From positions 47,589,094-47,653,093 of the forward strand of contig NC_059358.1 in the NCBI RefSeq assembly GCF_019703515.2: 64,000 nucleotides of DNA, given 5' to 3'. Source of the DNA: Myxocyprinus asiaticus (taxonomy: Eukaryota > Chordata > Actinopteri > Cypriniformes > Catostomidae). A program made the position numbers and the translations under genes. Numbering within the stretch: position 1 is the first letter of the stretch; each line of letters starts with the position of its first letter. Positions 1-11,682 of the stretch are shown here, piece after piece. The notes under the pieces were generated by a model. It was not told the origin of the DNA. It ran no database searches and saw nothing but the letters and a program-made list of their open reading frames with translations.

Positions 1-317
1 TCCATTTACTCTCAGTTTAGATATGGAATATAGAGTGTTCTTCTGTGGCAAACTGTTGTGCCAGTTATGTCACATATCAAGTGCAACTTTGCTGCAAATG
101 AAAAGCGAGGAAAGTAACTTCTCTTAGTAACTTAAACTTCTGTTTGTGCCTAGATGGTTTTAATGAACACAACTGACTTAGCAAAATTCAACAGTTATAA
201 CAACATTAATAGAAAGGGGGAATTTAATACAATACTACCAAACAGCAAGCATTTTAACTTACAAGGTATAAATGCTTAATAAATATGCTTAGCCATACTT
301 ATATTAATCATAAACAT
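1..317. repeat. AT-rich repeat remnant, left window edge
   Basis: No gene is visible. The stretch around 250-310 (a run like ATAAATGCTTAATAAAT followed by TATTAATCATAAA) resembles the interior of the GGTAACAC-ended element at 10749-11589 near 10920-10980, so this is probably the interior of another copy whose left end lies outside the window or is lost. The first 100 bases contain GCAAA-rich sequence resembling 1660-1760 and 36180-36400, which may be a separate low-copy repeat. The assignment rests on eye comparison only. Confidence 0.4.
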
Positions 318-831
318 TATGTACTGTCCCAACTTAACTAGTCCTAGTTACCTAAAATCCTCTGCAAAAACACTTTTCAGGTCTTCATGTTCATTCACAG
401 CATATATCATATAATAAACCCTGATCACCATTAAACCACACTCAACTTTATGTACATAGGCTTCTAATGTTAGCAACTCCTTCATAAATGCTTCATATGT
501 GTCTACATTACATTGAGGTACATTTTCACAAGTTACTAATATTGAATAAGTGCTATTAAGCATTTATAACGTGATGTAAAACGGCTATTTTGGCAAGCAT
601 TGCATAAAAGACATATTTTTTATGCATGTTGTTATAACAGCATGTCAGTCATTTATAATGCATTTGGAAATGAGTTAATAGTCATAAATGAACCACTTTA
701 TAAACCCCTAACAAAGAACATTAATGTAAAATGTTACCCACAATTTAATTTGACTTGAATGTCATTGAGGCTTTGAGGGAGAGACGTTCAGTCCATTTAA
801 TGGGCCTCAGTCAAGAAATATGAGTAGAATT
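318..831. repeat. Direct duplicate of 11142-11682 (copy 1)
   Basis: This segment is nearly collinear with 11142-11682, about 10.8 kb away, with scattered substitutions and few indels by eye. It includes the right end of a GGTAACAC-ended element (terminus GTTACC ending at 738), then the flank CACAATTT, then about 85 further bases of unique-looking flank ending GAAATATGAGTAGAA. Similarity stops sharply at 831/832. Because the flank is shared as well as the transposon, this is duplication of a chromosomal piece, not two independent insertions. Confidence 0.8.
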
Positions 832-1595
832 TGAGTGTTATTAAGCGTGTTATATATTAAATTTATTGTGAAATGGCTCACTATTTAGCAAGTATTGCAC
901 GAAAGTCACCCTTTTTAATGCATATTGTTATAACTGCATATCAGTCATGACAACTCTGAAAGATTTAGCATGTTAATGTGGGTATGACATATTAATTTTG
1001 GTCATGGCGGACTAAATCTGTTACACTGCTGCTGCTGCAGAGCAAGTATGGAGACATGCTACTGCTAGAAAATAATCAAATATACTGAGTTAAGAATGTG
1101 GACATGCTGCTGCTGCTGCACAGTTAAAAAAACACAAGACATGCTGCATCAAGCATACAGTATATGACATGATGCTGCACAAATAGACATTGAACACAAT
1201 CCCCCTGTACCAGATCTAGACTGTGGTGCTGGGGTGGAGGAGGGTTTCAAAGAAAAAACCGTCGCAGCACGCTGCAGTGAAACCGTATTATCTGCAAAAC
1301 TAAGCCATTTAAATGTTAGACAAATAGAGAGACACAAGTTGATTGGCTATCCGATTGCATTTCAAGAGACCAATTGGCTTGCATGGCGTAAGCTTAACAT
1401 ATCACATGTGAGCAAGCCAGTTGGCTGACAGATAACAAGTTCAACGAACCTATCAGCTTGCACCACATACAGTAGAGTTACATGGCTGAAATTTAGTCAT
1501 ATTAATGATTCATAATGAATCTGTAAAAGGCTTATTAGTCATTAATGAACCCCTTTATAATACCTTAACAAAGGGATATTAATGTAAAGTGTTAC
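832..1595. mobile_element. GGTAACAC-ended nonautonomous element, partial, with insert
   Basis: The right end at 1495-1595 reads, on the reverse strand, GGTAACACTTTACATTAATA followed by TIR sequence like that at 10749 and 11589. The left part at 832-960 (ATTAAGCGTGTTATA, ATTGCACGAAAGTCA, TTGTTATAACTGCATATCAG) matches the interior of the same family. About 1000-1480 is unrelated, including CTG-repeat-rich DNA around 1023-1120, and appears inserted or captured. No coding capacity is seen. The true left terminus was not found. Confidence 0.6.
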
Positions 1596-2054
1596 CGTGT
1601 ACCGTGTTAATGTTGTTAGTGTGCAGTAATAGTAATCAAATAAATAAATACTGCTCTTCCACCCTTTCAAAAAGATAGTTTTCTGGCAAAATCTTGTGGC
1701 AAACCTTTAGCAAACATTAATGGCAGAGCATTTTACCAGATTTGCCGCAAGTAATCAATTCTTTGCAAAGTCCATTACTTACCTGCTTATATAAATAACA
1801 AATTGGTTTTCTAAAAGTTGTCAGTTTATGTTGATTTTTTTAAAGTTCTGCCTACCTGTTCTTGTCTACATGATTTTAATGTCAGCTAAATGCGTTGTTT
1901 CAGCTAAATGTTGTCATCTTTAAATTGTCCGCAGCAAGAGAAGGTGTTGTTGCTGTTGTATGTGCGTGTACATGTGTGTTCATAATTTGAGGTGTGTAGA
2001 GCCAACTACACGACATGCTAACTAAACGATGATCCATGCTGTAGTAGATAATGG

Positions 2055-2099
<45 letters not shown>

Positions 2100-2262
2100 G
2101 ATTGTGCAGTGTGTGTGTGTGTGTGTGTGTTTGTCACAGCTTTCACTGCCAGTTAAGAGTGTGTGTGAGGGACGACAGCAGAGAGGGATAGACATGAAAA
2201 GATGAGAACAGTAAAGGAGTCGAGTTACAGAACACAAGGACAGAAAAAAGAGCAAGGAAAAC
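1596..2262. repeat. Noncoding DNA with (GA)n and (GT)n microsatellites
   Basis: No gene is supported. The region holds a GA run at about 2058-2097 and a GT run at about 2109-2130. Open frames crossing the runs are low-complexity artefacts. The 1650-1760 part is GCAAA-rich and resembles 36180-36400. Confidence 0.7.
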
Positions 2263-2470
2263 AATGGCGGTCGTTAAAAGGGAATGTGGCGAGCGTATGA
2301 CAGACGGCCGCTGAACCTCTGACCCTCAGCTGCTGTGGCGCAGGCTGTCTGCGCGGTGCAGGCGACAGGTGACGCAGCTAACACTCGCCTGTAGCATAGC
2401 TGGGTTGACTCACGTTTCATACTGAAGGACGGAGCCCCGGCGCACACACACACTTTCTACTAACACTCTC
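2263..2470. other. CpG-richer patch of unknown role
   Basis: In otherwise AT-rich DNA this patch has a clear local rise in G+C and CpG (GCGAGCG, GACGGCCG, TGCGCGGTG, CCCCGGCGCA). It opens with a small frame starting AACAATGGCGG on the + strand, which ends after 16 codons. No transcript structure can be shown. It may be a small CpG island, an enhancer, or the first exon of a noncoding RNA; I cannot choose between these. Confidence 0.35.
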
Positions 2471-2871
2471 ACAAGCGCAGCAACGCGTGTGAAAAATATA
2501 AGAGTTCACGTAAGAACATGTACACTGTGTTAATGCTGCACTGGCTGATGGACAGGAAACAACACTTTAATCACAGACACATCAGTGTTTGGCAGTCATC
2601 CAGTGAATACTACAGTGTTTAGTGATGATAACATTATCACTAGTGTACTGTACTGCTGCTCAAATCAGCACATGAATGACATTTTATTACAGCAAAACAT
2701 GCTGAGATGTCAGTCCTCCTTTTCTGTGTGTGTTCATGTGGTGTCACACTAACACACTGTACTGAGTGTGTTGGGCTGTCAGGTGATACAGAACATTTTG
2801 TCTCATTAGTGTGTTATGCTTTGAAGTCATTTATGTTTAAATAAGTAACTTGGTCTCTAATTAGAAATATT

Positions 2872-3190
2872 GGTAACACTTTGTTTAAAGGTTCCACAAT
2901 AATGCTGTTACTGATAAATTACTAAAATCTTTTGAAGATAACTTGACCCCTTGTTCTAAAGCGGAAAAATAACCTATTTAACTTTTCGCATTTTGTAGGT
3001 GGATTTTAAGTTTATTTAAATATGTTAAGACAGTAATTATAACTAATTAGTATTATTTTTACTAATAAATTGCTACAATTTTTGGGACAACTTGAACCCT
3101 GTTGTAAGTGAAATTTTACCTACTCAGTTTATTGGATTGTTTTTAGGTGGCATTTTAAGTTTACTGAACTATAATAAGACTTGGACTATT
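2872..3190 (+). mobile_element. GGTAACAC-ended element fragment with internal tandem repeat
   Basis: It starts GGTAACACTTTGTTTAAAGG at 2872, the terminus shared with the elements at 10749 and 57476. Two diverged tandem units of about 150-160 bases follow, at about 2915-3060 and 3061-3190. Each holds a TAAATT(A/G)CTA motif, an AACTTGA motif and a TTTTAAGTTTA motif in the same order. The opposite terminus was not found before the hAT-like element at 3420. It is noncoding. Confidence 0.5.
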
Positions 3191-3419
3191 AGTATTGGAG
3201 TTGTTATTAATGAAATTTGTTAATGAACAACTAATTAACTAAATTCTTTCAATGAAATGAATCCTAAAATAAAGATATTTATTAATTTGTTTGACAATTA
3301 TTAGGTGTTTACAGTACTTGTAGTTAACTAAAAGAAGTTCAGAGAGTTTTACTGTTTGAAATTGAAACATGCAAAAAAAATAAAAAATATTATATATAAT
3401 ATATATAATAAAATATATA

Positions 3420-5514
3420 TAGTTGGGGTACTCGAGTTTGGACTCAGACTCCAGCCTTTGGGACTCGGGATTTTTTTCCGAGTCCAGCCGAGTCCATGAC
3501 ATTTGTGATGCAATTAAATAAATAAATAACAAAACAGAAATTAATGAACACATCTCTGTCTGCATGCAGCTGTATTAGCCCCTGAAGTCGTAGACGTAGC
3601 CAGAGTTGTTTCACTGTATTTAAGCAAACACACACATATGCACGTGCACAGGCACACTCATCAGTCAACAAATACACTTGAATGTTACTACAGAGACTGC
3701 TGTTTAACATCGACTATCGAGGTGATTGGCACGACGAAAACATAAAGACGTGTATATAGCCAATGTAATAGAAACTAAAGGCAGTTTCACACAACACGGG
3801 ACCTGACAACTGGTAAAATTGTGTGTGGCGTTTGTGCAGCCAAGACGGTGTTCGCGGTTAAAAACGTAAAATCAAGAAATTCATTGAGTCAAGTCACCCA
3901 CATCATGTCTCTCAAAGTTTACTAAAAACAGCATATTGAAATAAAAATACATAAAAATAACATTAATATTGGATATTAAGTCTTTTTAGGCGTAATGTAT
4001 CTACACATGTAGGCTTCTGTAGTCTCTTGTGGTCCTCGCAGTGTTGTCAGCTTGAACTGGTCCATAATGGCTTAATGAATTAACTGTGTGACATGTTAAA
4101 TAGTTGGGCATAGTAGCATTATTGCTAAAGCTGACAGCAACTCTAAACAGATAATCAGCACCTATTTATTATTGATTGACTATTTTCAAAGCATTGACGA
4201 GCTGCTTAAAATACATTCTTTTACAGCATTTGTCCACCATTCACAACATTCAACCATGCACAATAAAAATGTTGTTTATAATTTAATTATTGACTATAAA
4301 ATAAATGTATTATTCAATGACAGAGTTTGTGTATGAAGCTACACTTCATGTTACAAAATGAATTTAGTTTTAGTAATAATGTTTATTTTATTTTTATTGT
4401 AAACTACTGGGTAACTTATGCACGTCTTTTTTAGCCTACATCTCTGACACTTTTGAAGGACAACTGTGTTAAATTTGTGTCTCAAAATTATTATTCTCCA
4501 TGTTTTTGCAGTTAAAGAAGAGCTCAGTTAAATTTTCTTTGGTTGGTATATAAAGATTTCAGACTGATTGCAGACCAACGCCACTGCCGCTCAAGCAAAT
4601 ATCAATTATTATGATTTTTTTATCTTCTACGGCAGCTGCTGCGAGACGCACATGGACACATCAGGGATTTTGGTACACGAGCAGCACACAGAACTGCCCT
4701 GCATTGTGCTGTTTCCCGCAAATTAACTAGAAAATCATGTCTGTGACAACATGGCCCTAATATTAGCAGTGGGCTTTACCAGTGTTTTTGGAAGTAGCAT
4801 TTACAGTCAAATTGTGAGACTTAACTTCTCAGCGAGTGCTAATTACTACTGTGTTGACTCATGTGTATTTACTGTATTTTCCCAAATCAGTCAGCAGATA
4901 GAGAAGAAAGATCCAGAAAGAAATCTCAGTATAGACTATTATTTCTTTAGATAGAGATCATTTTAAATAAAACTAAATTAAATTGAAAGGACAAATTGAA
5001 AATAAAGTAGAAATAAAGACTAAATTAAAATTTGAAACATAATAACTCTGGTTGTAATGACTAACGCAGCTTTCACTTTCTTTAGTCTATGTTTGAGGTG
5101 AGGGGAAAAAGCAACAAATAATTGAAATGTCAACAGAACACAATAAGAAGTGTGTTGAAGGACAGATTAGTCTTCAAACACCTAAAGCATATGCTTTCAT
5201 TCTGAAACTACTCTGAAGACTCTTCAGCAGGAAACTAATCATAATATATATATATATATGAAATGCAACAGAGGTGTTTTTGTTACATTTATATTGACAA
5301 ATTGTTTTTCTTAGTTGTGAAAGTTAAAATAAGCTTAAAATATTGATTGTTTATGATTACAATTTGAATTCAGATTCATGAACAGATTCATTCAGACTCG
5401 GCCTGTTATGGACTCAGTCTTGAGTCCGACTCAGCCCCTTTTGGACTTGGACTCGACTCGGACTCAATTGTTTAAAGACTTGGACTCGACTAAGGTGGAC
5501 TCGAACCCAACACT
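3420..5514. mobile_element. hAT-like element with GAGTC-rich terminal inverted repeats
   Basis: The left end (3420: TAGTTGGGGTACTCGAG) and the reverse complement of the right end (TAGTGTTGGGTTCGAGTCC) are inverted repeats. Both are followed by clustered GACTCGGACTC-type subterminal motifs (3430-3500 and 5385-5505). The flanks are AATATATA-like on both sides, compatible with an 8-bp target duplication but low in complexity. A short stretch near 3818-3910 can be read as a Cys-x2-Cys segment, possibly a decayed BED zinc finger of a hAT transposase. No intact transposase frame is present. A Tc1 element begins 10 bases beyond its right end. Confidence 0.65.
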
Positions 5515-5524
5515 AATATATATA

Positions 5525-7151
5525 CAGTGCATCCGGAAAGTATTCACAGCGCTTCACTTTTTCCACATTTTGTTATGTTACAGCCTTTTTCGAAAATGGA
5601 TTGAATTCATTATTTTCCTCAAAATTCTACAAACAATACCCCATAATGACAACGTGAAAGAAGTTTGTTTGAAATCTTTGCAAATGTATTAAAAAAAAAA
5701 AAAACGAAAAAAAAAAAAATCACGTACATAAGTATTCACAGCCTTTGCCATGACACTCAAAATTTAGCTCAGGTGCATCCTGTTTCCACTGATCATCCTT
5801 GAGATGTTTCTACAACTTGATTGGAGTCCACCTGTGGTAAATTCAGTTGATTGGACATGATTTGGAAAGGCACACACCTGTCTATATAAGGTCCCACAGT
5901 TAACAGTGCATGTCAGAGCACAAACCAAGCCATGAAGTCCAAGGAATTGTCTGTAGACCTCCGAGACAGGATTGTATTGAGGCACAGATCTGGGGAAGGG
6001 TACAGAAAAATTTCTGCAGCATTAAAGGTCCCTTTGAGCACAGTGGCCTCCATCATCCATTAATGGAAGAAGTTTGGAACCACCAGGACTCTTCCTAGAG
6101 CTGGCCGCCCGGCCAAACTGAGCGATCGGGGGAGAAAGGCCTTAGTCAGGGAGGTGACCAAGAACCTTATGGTCACTCTGACAGAGCTCCAGCATTTCTC
6201 TGTGGAGAGAGGAGAACCTTCCAGAAGAACAACCATCTCTGCAGCACTCCACCAATCAGGCCTGTATGGTAGAGTGGCCAGACGGAAGCCACTCCTCAGT
6301 AAAAGGCACATGACAGCCCGCCTGGAGTTTGCCAAAAGGCACCTGAAGGACTCTCAGACCATGAGAAACAAAGATTGAACTCTTTGGCCTGAATGGCAAG
6401 CGTCATGTCTGGAGGAAACCAGGTACCGCTTATCACCTGGCCAATACCATCCCTTCAGTGAAGCATGGTGGTGGCAGCATCATGCTGTGGGGATGTTTTT
6501 CAGCAGCAGGAACTGGGAGACTAGTCAGGATCAAGGGAAAGATGAATACAGCAATGTACAGAGACATCCTTGATGAAAACCTACTCCAGAGCGCTCTGGA
6601 CCTCAGACTGGGGTGAAGGTTCATCTTCCAACAGGACAACGACCCTAAGCACACAGCCAAGATAACAAAGTAGTGGCTCCGGGACAACTCTGTGAATGTC
6701 CTTGAGTGGCCCAGCCAGAGCCCAGACTTGAACCCGACTGAACATCTCTGGAGAGATCTGAAAATGGCTGTGCACCGACGCTCCCCATCCAACCTGATGG
6801 AGCTTGAGAGGTCCTGCAAAGAAGAATGGGAAAAACTGCCCAAAAATAGGTGTGCCAAGCTTGTAGCATCATACTCAAAAATACTTGAGGCTGTAATTGG
6901 TGCCAAAGGTGCTTCAACAAAGTATTGAGTAAAGGCTGTGAATACTTATGTACGTGATTTTTTTTTTTTTTTTCCGTTTTATATTTTTAATACATTTGCA
7001 AAGATTTCAAACAAACTTCTTTCACATTGTCATTATGGGGTATTGTTTGTAGGATTTTGAGGAAAATAATGAATTTAATCCATTTTGGAATAAGGCTGTA
7101 ACATAACAAAATGTGGAAAAAGTGAAGCGATGTGAATACTTTCCGGATGCA

Positions 7152-7154
<3 letters not shown>
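5525..7154 (+). mobile_element. Tc1-like DNA transposon, full length, inactive
   Basis: It is flanked by TA dinucleotides. Both ends carry the inverted terminus CAGTGCATCCGGAAAGTATT, and the inverted repeats extend about 200 bases on each side (about 5525-5745 and 6930-7154), the long-TIR format common in fish Tc1 elements. The 1630-bp length is normal for the superfamily. It inserted in AT-rich DNA just outside the hAT-like element's right end, and a TA microsatellite follows on the right. The enclosed transposase is broken. Confidence 0.93.
5932..6928 (+). pseudogene. Tc1-family transposase pseudogene
   Basis: The ATG at 5932 starts a recognisable N-terminal paired-like helix-turn-helix (MKSKELSVDLRDR onward), but an in-frame TAA at 6061 cuts it at codon 44. 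The GRPAK hinge motif follows near 6105-6115. Frame changes occur around 6360-6380, where the first catalytic Asp segment should be. The second catalytic Asp block (QQDNDPKHTAK, about 6630-6662) is readable and is soon followed by a TAG. The block SQSPDLNPTEHLW (about 6713-6752), carrying the third acidic residue, is intact. The stop is at 6926-6928 after TKY, the usual family ending. The protein would have been a DDE cut-and-paste transposase acting on the flanking inverted repeats; several lesions rule out activity. Confidence 0.9.
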
Positions 7155-7206
<52 letters not shown>

Positions 7207-7460
7207 AAACATTAATTTATTAATAACAGATTCGAAAGGCCAATGATAATTAGCCTTAATTACTGGCTTAATATTGTTAAGTAAACTTGACAATTGATCT
7301 CTGAAATGTAGCATTAATTGCATTACTTTCTCCACAAATATAAGACATTCAATAAGTGGTAAACATTGGCTAATATAGCCGCACTCTATTTTTCATTCAT
7401 TATTAATTACTGTCTTATTCATGCTTAACTAGTGCATTATTTTGGACCCTTAAAATAAAG
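7155..7460. repeat. (TA)n microsatellite and AT-rich spacer
   Basis: A pure TA run at about 7155-7201 abuts the right Tc1 terminus and probably grew from the TA target site. The rest is AT-rich with no gene or recognised repeat. Confidence 0.75.
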
Positions 7461-7474
7461 GTGAGTGTGTGTTT

Positions 7475-7534
<60 letters not shown>

Positions 7535-7693
7535 TGTTTTTTTGAAAATGTATAAATGCAGAAAGTTTTTTGTGAGGGTTAGGTTTAGGGGTAGGGTTAG
7601 GATTATGGGATAGAATCTATAGTTCGTACAGTATAAAAATTATTACGTCTATGGAGAGTCCTCATAATGATAGCTGCACCAACATGCAACTGT

Positions 7694-7757
<64 letters not shown>
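7461..7757. repeat. GT-flanked TTAGGG-like module, copy 1
   Basis: A GT run (about 7461-7532) is followed by a conserved noncoding core containing GTGAGGGTTAGGTTTAGGGG, TAGGGTTAGG, GATAGAATCTATAG, GTACAGTATAAAAA and TCTATGGAGAGTCCTCATAA, then a second GT run (about 7690-7757). The same order of blocks occurs at 32526-32865 and 50299-50652. It is a dispersed repeat whose ends are microsatellites. No TIR or coding capacity is seen. Confidence 0.8.
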
Positions 7758-7760
<3 letters not shown>

Positions 7761-8056
7761 AATGGATAGTCAGTTTTATTAAAGTGTTGGCTCAAAATAA
7801 ATAAATAAATAAATACACTTATAAAACTACTGAACATTTTCATGGTTACTGACCAGAACAAAAGGTACAATTTCATGTATTTATTGTTATTGGGGCATGT
7901 TGTCACACTATATGGTAAGTTGTCACAAAGGAAAATGTCATTAAACAGTCTATTTTATGCTTTTCAGCTAAATGTAAACCGTTAAAATTAGAATGAAACA
8001 AATCAATTCATGAAAATTTAAAGGAAACAAAAATATCAAGACATAGATTTGGCCAA

Positions 8057-8111
<55 letters not shown>

Positions 8112-9300
8112 GAAGGTAAGTAACATTAAAACTTTGTTCTGAGAACAATTACATTTATCGTGCAAAATCTGCCTTTATTATATAGTTGACCTTTTTCTGA
8201 ATGTGTGCATGGTTTTAGTGTGTTTTCTTGTTTACCCAAGAGCTATTACAAACATATAATTCCCAAAGGCCATGTTCACTCTATTTCTGTTGAGGAAAAT
8301 GCTGTTCTAATGAAATGTATGCACATTCAAACGGAAATATATTAAAGATGATTCTAATTTAAAACCTTTTTAACATGGTATTTAAAACCAACATGCGAAA
8401 CTTCTGCCGGAGAAAACACACGTTTGTATTAAGACTTTTGACTCAAAACTTTACAGTTACTTAGATATAACACTTGTGACATATTCCCCTTGTGACAACT
8501 AGCCCCAGTGACTTTTATATTTGTGGAGTGTGGTCGCTGGTCTCTGTGTGTGTTCTCTGTAACCATTTGCTCCAACTTGTGTGTCTCTGTTTTTGTCAAT
8601 TAGAATCAGTTTGCCAGTGGCATTTTGCCACTCTGACTGCTGCTGTTTGTGTGTGTGTGTGTGTGTGTGTGTCAGGCTGCTGTTATTCTAGGGTGTAATG
8701 ACTTTGTTCAGTATGTGTGGCAGTTGTTGTTGGTGTGTGTTGGTTTTTGGTGCTGTCTTTGACACCTTTCTCTCAGATTGTTCAGATTCAAGAAATCCTC
8801 TATTGCACCGTGTTGTCTCTGGGGAACAAGCGCATTTTCTTCACTTTGCAAGCATGTGATGCATGTAAGATGGTTAATATTGAAGGATGACTTTGAAGAA
8901 AACAACAAAATACTTTTTCTTTGTCAAGATATGTCCTGGTGGTCATTTTAGTATATTTTTCTGGCATTGTGCACTGTTTGGTAACTGCAAGTTTTTGCTC
9001 TTAAGAACTGCCCTTAGAAAAGCAATTTTCATTGATTTTTTACCAATAAAAAAAAAAAAATAGAATTCAAAATTTGTTAGTGAGTGAACTTCACTTTGAA
9101 ACATTTAAAGTCATATTTATTATTTGTATGTTATGATGAATTGTTTAAATGTGTTTGTTAAAGCAACATTGTGTGACAATTCTATTAGATTAGGTCATAT
9201 GGCAGATGGCGTAAAGTCTGTGGCATGAATATTTAGTGTAATAAAATTGTTTAACAGCATGGTTCATTGATGGGTTTTATTTATTTATTTATTATATATA
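7758..9300. repeat. AT-rich noncoding DNA with (AAT)n and (GT)n
   Basis: This holds an AAT trinucleotide run at about 8053-8109, a GT run at about 8648-8672 and A-rich tracts near 9047-9061. Open frames crossing the runs encode only poly-Tyr or Cys-Val low-complexity peptides. I recognise no gene. Confidence 0.7.
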
Positions 9301-10748
9301 TATATTCTGACATCCACAAAATGTATAGTGTCTTTTTATTGTGGGGTGAAATATCACCTGATAACAAACATGGTAATTTAATATTTATTATTTGACACTG
9401 GCAACATAAAAAAAAAGAAAGTTAGAAAAAAAGATGTATATCAATAAAAAGCATGCTGCACTATTTACACAGATATTTACAGTATGTTTATTTTTATTTT
9501 ATTCTGGTGCTCCTCTTGACAGACCTTTTGTTTTTCCAATCAGCCCTGTTCACACTGTGTTTTGAGAACAGGTAAAAGTTTTATCTGCACAGAACGAGCA
9601 ATAATACACAATCAATATGTGCCCAGTACAGCTGTCAGGTCAAAGGTCACGCTGTATAAACCCCATTAGTGTGTCATTTTGTTCATCCCTCATACTTTCT
9701 GTTTCCATCCAGAGAAATTTGTACGAATGTTTGTGAGTTTGTGTCTTCATTTTATCAGGCTTTCATGAGTCATGTTGCTGTAGATCTCAGTTACTGACTC
9801 ACATAAAATAAAAATGGGTGTGCGTTTTTGTTTTCGACTGGTCGCAGGTTGAGAATGTGTGTGTATTATTGTGTCAGAGGTCAGTGGCTCCTCTGTTCTC
9901 TGTTGTAAGCACTTGTGTTAATGATTACAGGTTTTGCTCCTATGACTTCCTGTGTAATTAGGTTGTGGCAAGAATGCTGCCAACAATCTGCATGTTTGTG
10001 TGAGTGTGTGTGTAAGTCATCATGTTGTCTCAGATGTGTGGCGTCACTCGGCCGCTCAGGTAAGGTGTGACTCATTCAGGTAGAGGGATTTGTTAAACAC
10101 AGGGGAGATTGAGCGGCCAGTCAAACAGTCTCCAAGTGTTTATCAAAGGCTGTCCTTCAACAATACAATCAACACTCTTCCACTCACTCTCCTCTTTAAC
10201 TACAGGCCTCTCGCTGTGACTTTGAGTTCATGCACTGTTGTCCTCATGTTTAAGAGTGCTGGGTGTGTGTTTGCAATGTGCTTGAAGTTTTCTCCTGTGT
10301 ACTGATGTTGAGTTTGTCAGGTTAATTGAGTTTGCGAGGGACAGTGACATACACATTGGTAATGTGTTCTGCTGTAATTACAGGTCTAATGTCAATCGGC
10401 AACAAATTATGGGGATCATAGTCTCTCTCTGACACATACACACATATAGTCACGCACACTTCTGCTTGCACACAAACAGATATTTTTAACTACATAGTCG
10501 ATGATATACACACGAGTCCAAATAACCTTGTGAATCAAATGTTTTCATAAATGAAGTGTGCATTGAGCAGGTCTTTACAAATCCACAGTAAAACTTATGA
10601 GAGATTTACTGGTTATAGTGAAATGCTGGTTTCTATTGTGCAGCGTAGATTAACTCCAATAGTTCTGCTTATATGGTTTATTAATCATGAAATATTATAT
10701 GTTCCTATAATATACTTCAAAGGATATTAGTCAGACTAAACGCAATTT
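9301..10748. other. Apparently single-copy noncoding DNA
   Basis: No transposon termini or coding exons were recognised. The interval is less repetitive than its surroundings and includes a perfect DR1 nuclear-receptor motif at 9637-9649. It also has homeodomain-like TAAT motifs around 9918-9962. It may contain distal regulatory DNA for prdm1, about 30 kb downstream, but this is speculation without alignment. Confidence 0.4.
9637..9649 (+). promoter_or_regulatory. Consensus DR1 nuclear-receptor half-site pair
   Basis: AGGTCAAAGGTCA is two perfect AGGTCA half-sites separated by one base, the classical DR1 bound by RXR heterodimers, HNF4 and COUP-TF. A 13-base match can occur by chance in a genome, so function depends on conservation. 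Confidence 0.4.
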
Positions 10749-11589
10749 GGTAACACTTTACATTAATGTCCCCATTGTTAAGGGTTTATAAAGGGGTTTA
10801 TTAATAACTTATAAGTCATTTTCAAATGCATTGTAATTCATTGATATTCTGTTATAACAACATGAATAAAAGGGTTGACTTACATGACATACTTGCCAAA
10901 TAGTGAGCACTTTAAAGTACATGTTATAAATGCTTAATAAATGCACATATTCATACTTGTATTAATAAAGTATAAAAATGCCTCAATTCATAATGTATTA
11001 TGTCACAATGTAGCAAAAATTGACTATTATAATGAGATTTAAAGGAGGGATTATGTAACTTTGTGTTTCTATTCACGACTGTAATGTCTTGACTCACTTG
11101 TGTTGTCACTTTTCTTGTCATGTTGTTGTCAAAAGAATGGTGTTACTCCGACTGCTGTCCCAATTTAACTAATCCTAGTTATGTAAAGTCCTCTGCAAAA
11201 ACACTTTTCAGATCTTCATGCTCATTCACAGCATATATCACATAATAAAGCCTGATGATCATTAAACCACACTGAACTTATATACATAGGCTTCTAATGT
11301 TAGCAACTCCTTAATCAATGCTTCATATGTGTCCACTTTACACTGAGGTGCATTTTCACAGGTTACTAATGTTGAATAAGTGCTATTAAGCATTTATAAC
11401 ATGTGATGTAAAATGGCTATTTTGGCAAGCATTGCATAAAAGACATAATGTTTTATGTATGTTGTTATAACCGCATATCAATGATTGACATGCTGTTATA
11501 ACATTATAATGCATTTGTAAATGACTTATTAGTCATAAATAAACCTCTTTATAAACCCCTAACAAAGCACATTAATGTAAAATGTTACC
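10749..11589. mobile_element. GGTAACAC-ended nonautonomous element with 8-bp TSD
   Basis: The left end GGTAACACTTTACATTAATG and right end (reverse complement GGTAACATTTTACATTAATG) are inverted repeats that continue inward (GTTAAGGGTTTATAAAGGGG against GTTAGGGGTTTATAAAGAGG). Flanks are CGCAATTT (10741-10748) and CACAATTT (11590-11597), 7 of 8 identical, the mismatch being a CpG-type change. An 8-bp duplication fits hAT-type transposition. It is 841 bp with no transposase. Its right two-thirds plus flank is duplicated at 318-831. Confidence 0.8.
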
Positions 11590-11682
11590 CACAATTTAAT
11601 TTGACTTGAATGTCATTGAGGCTTTGAGGGAGAGACGTTCAGTCCATTTAATGGGCCTCAGTCAAGAAATATGAGTAGAACA
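11142..11682. repeat. Direct duplicate of 318-831 (copy 2)
   Basis: It spans the right part of the 10749-11589 element and 93 bases of flank. Shared landmarks are AACACTTTTCAG, ATTAAACCACACT, GGCTTCTAATGTTAGCAACT and GAGGGAGAGACGTTCAGTCC. Similarity ends at 11682, and the following bases differ from those after 831. Confidence 0.8.

Noticed and set aside
2055..2264. Open frame on the - strand across GA/GT repeats
   Set aside because: It encodes only Leu-Ser and His-Thr low-complexity sequence; a microsatellite artefact.
7570..7610. Interstitial telomere array
   Set aside because: Only a few degenerate TTAGGG-like units occur, and they recur in a fixed module elsewhere, so this is a dispersed repeat, not a telomere remnant.
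7968..8165. Poly-Tyr open frame
   Set aside because: It is produced entirely by the AAT trinucleotide run.
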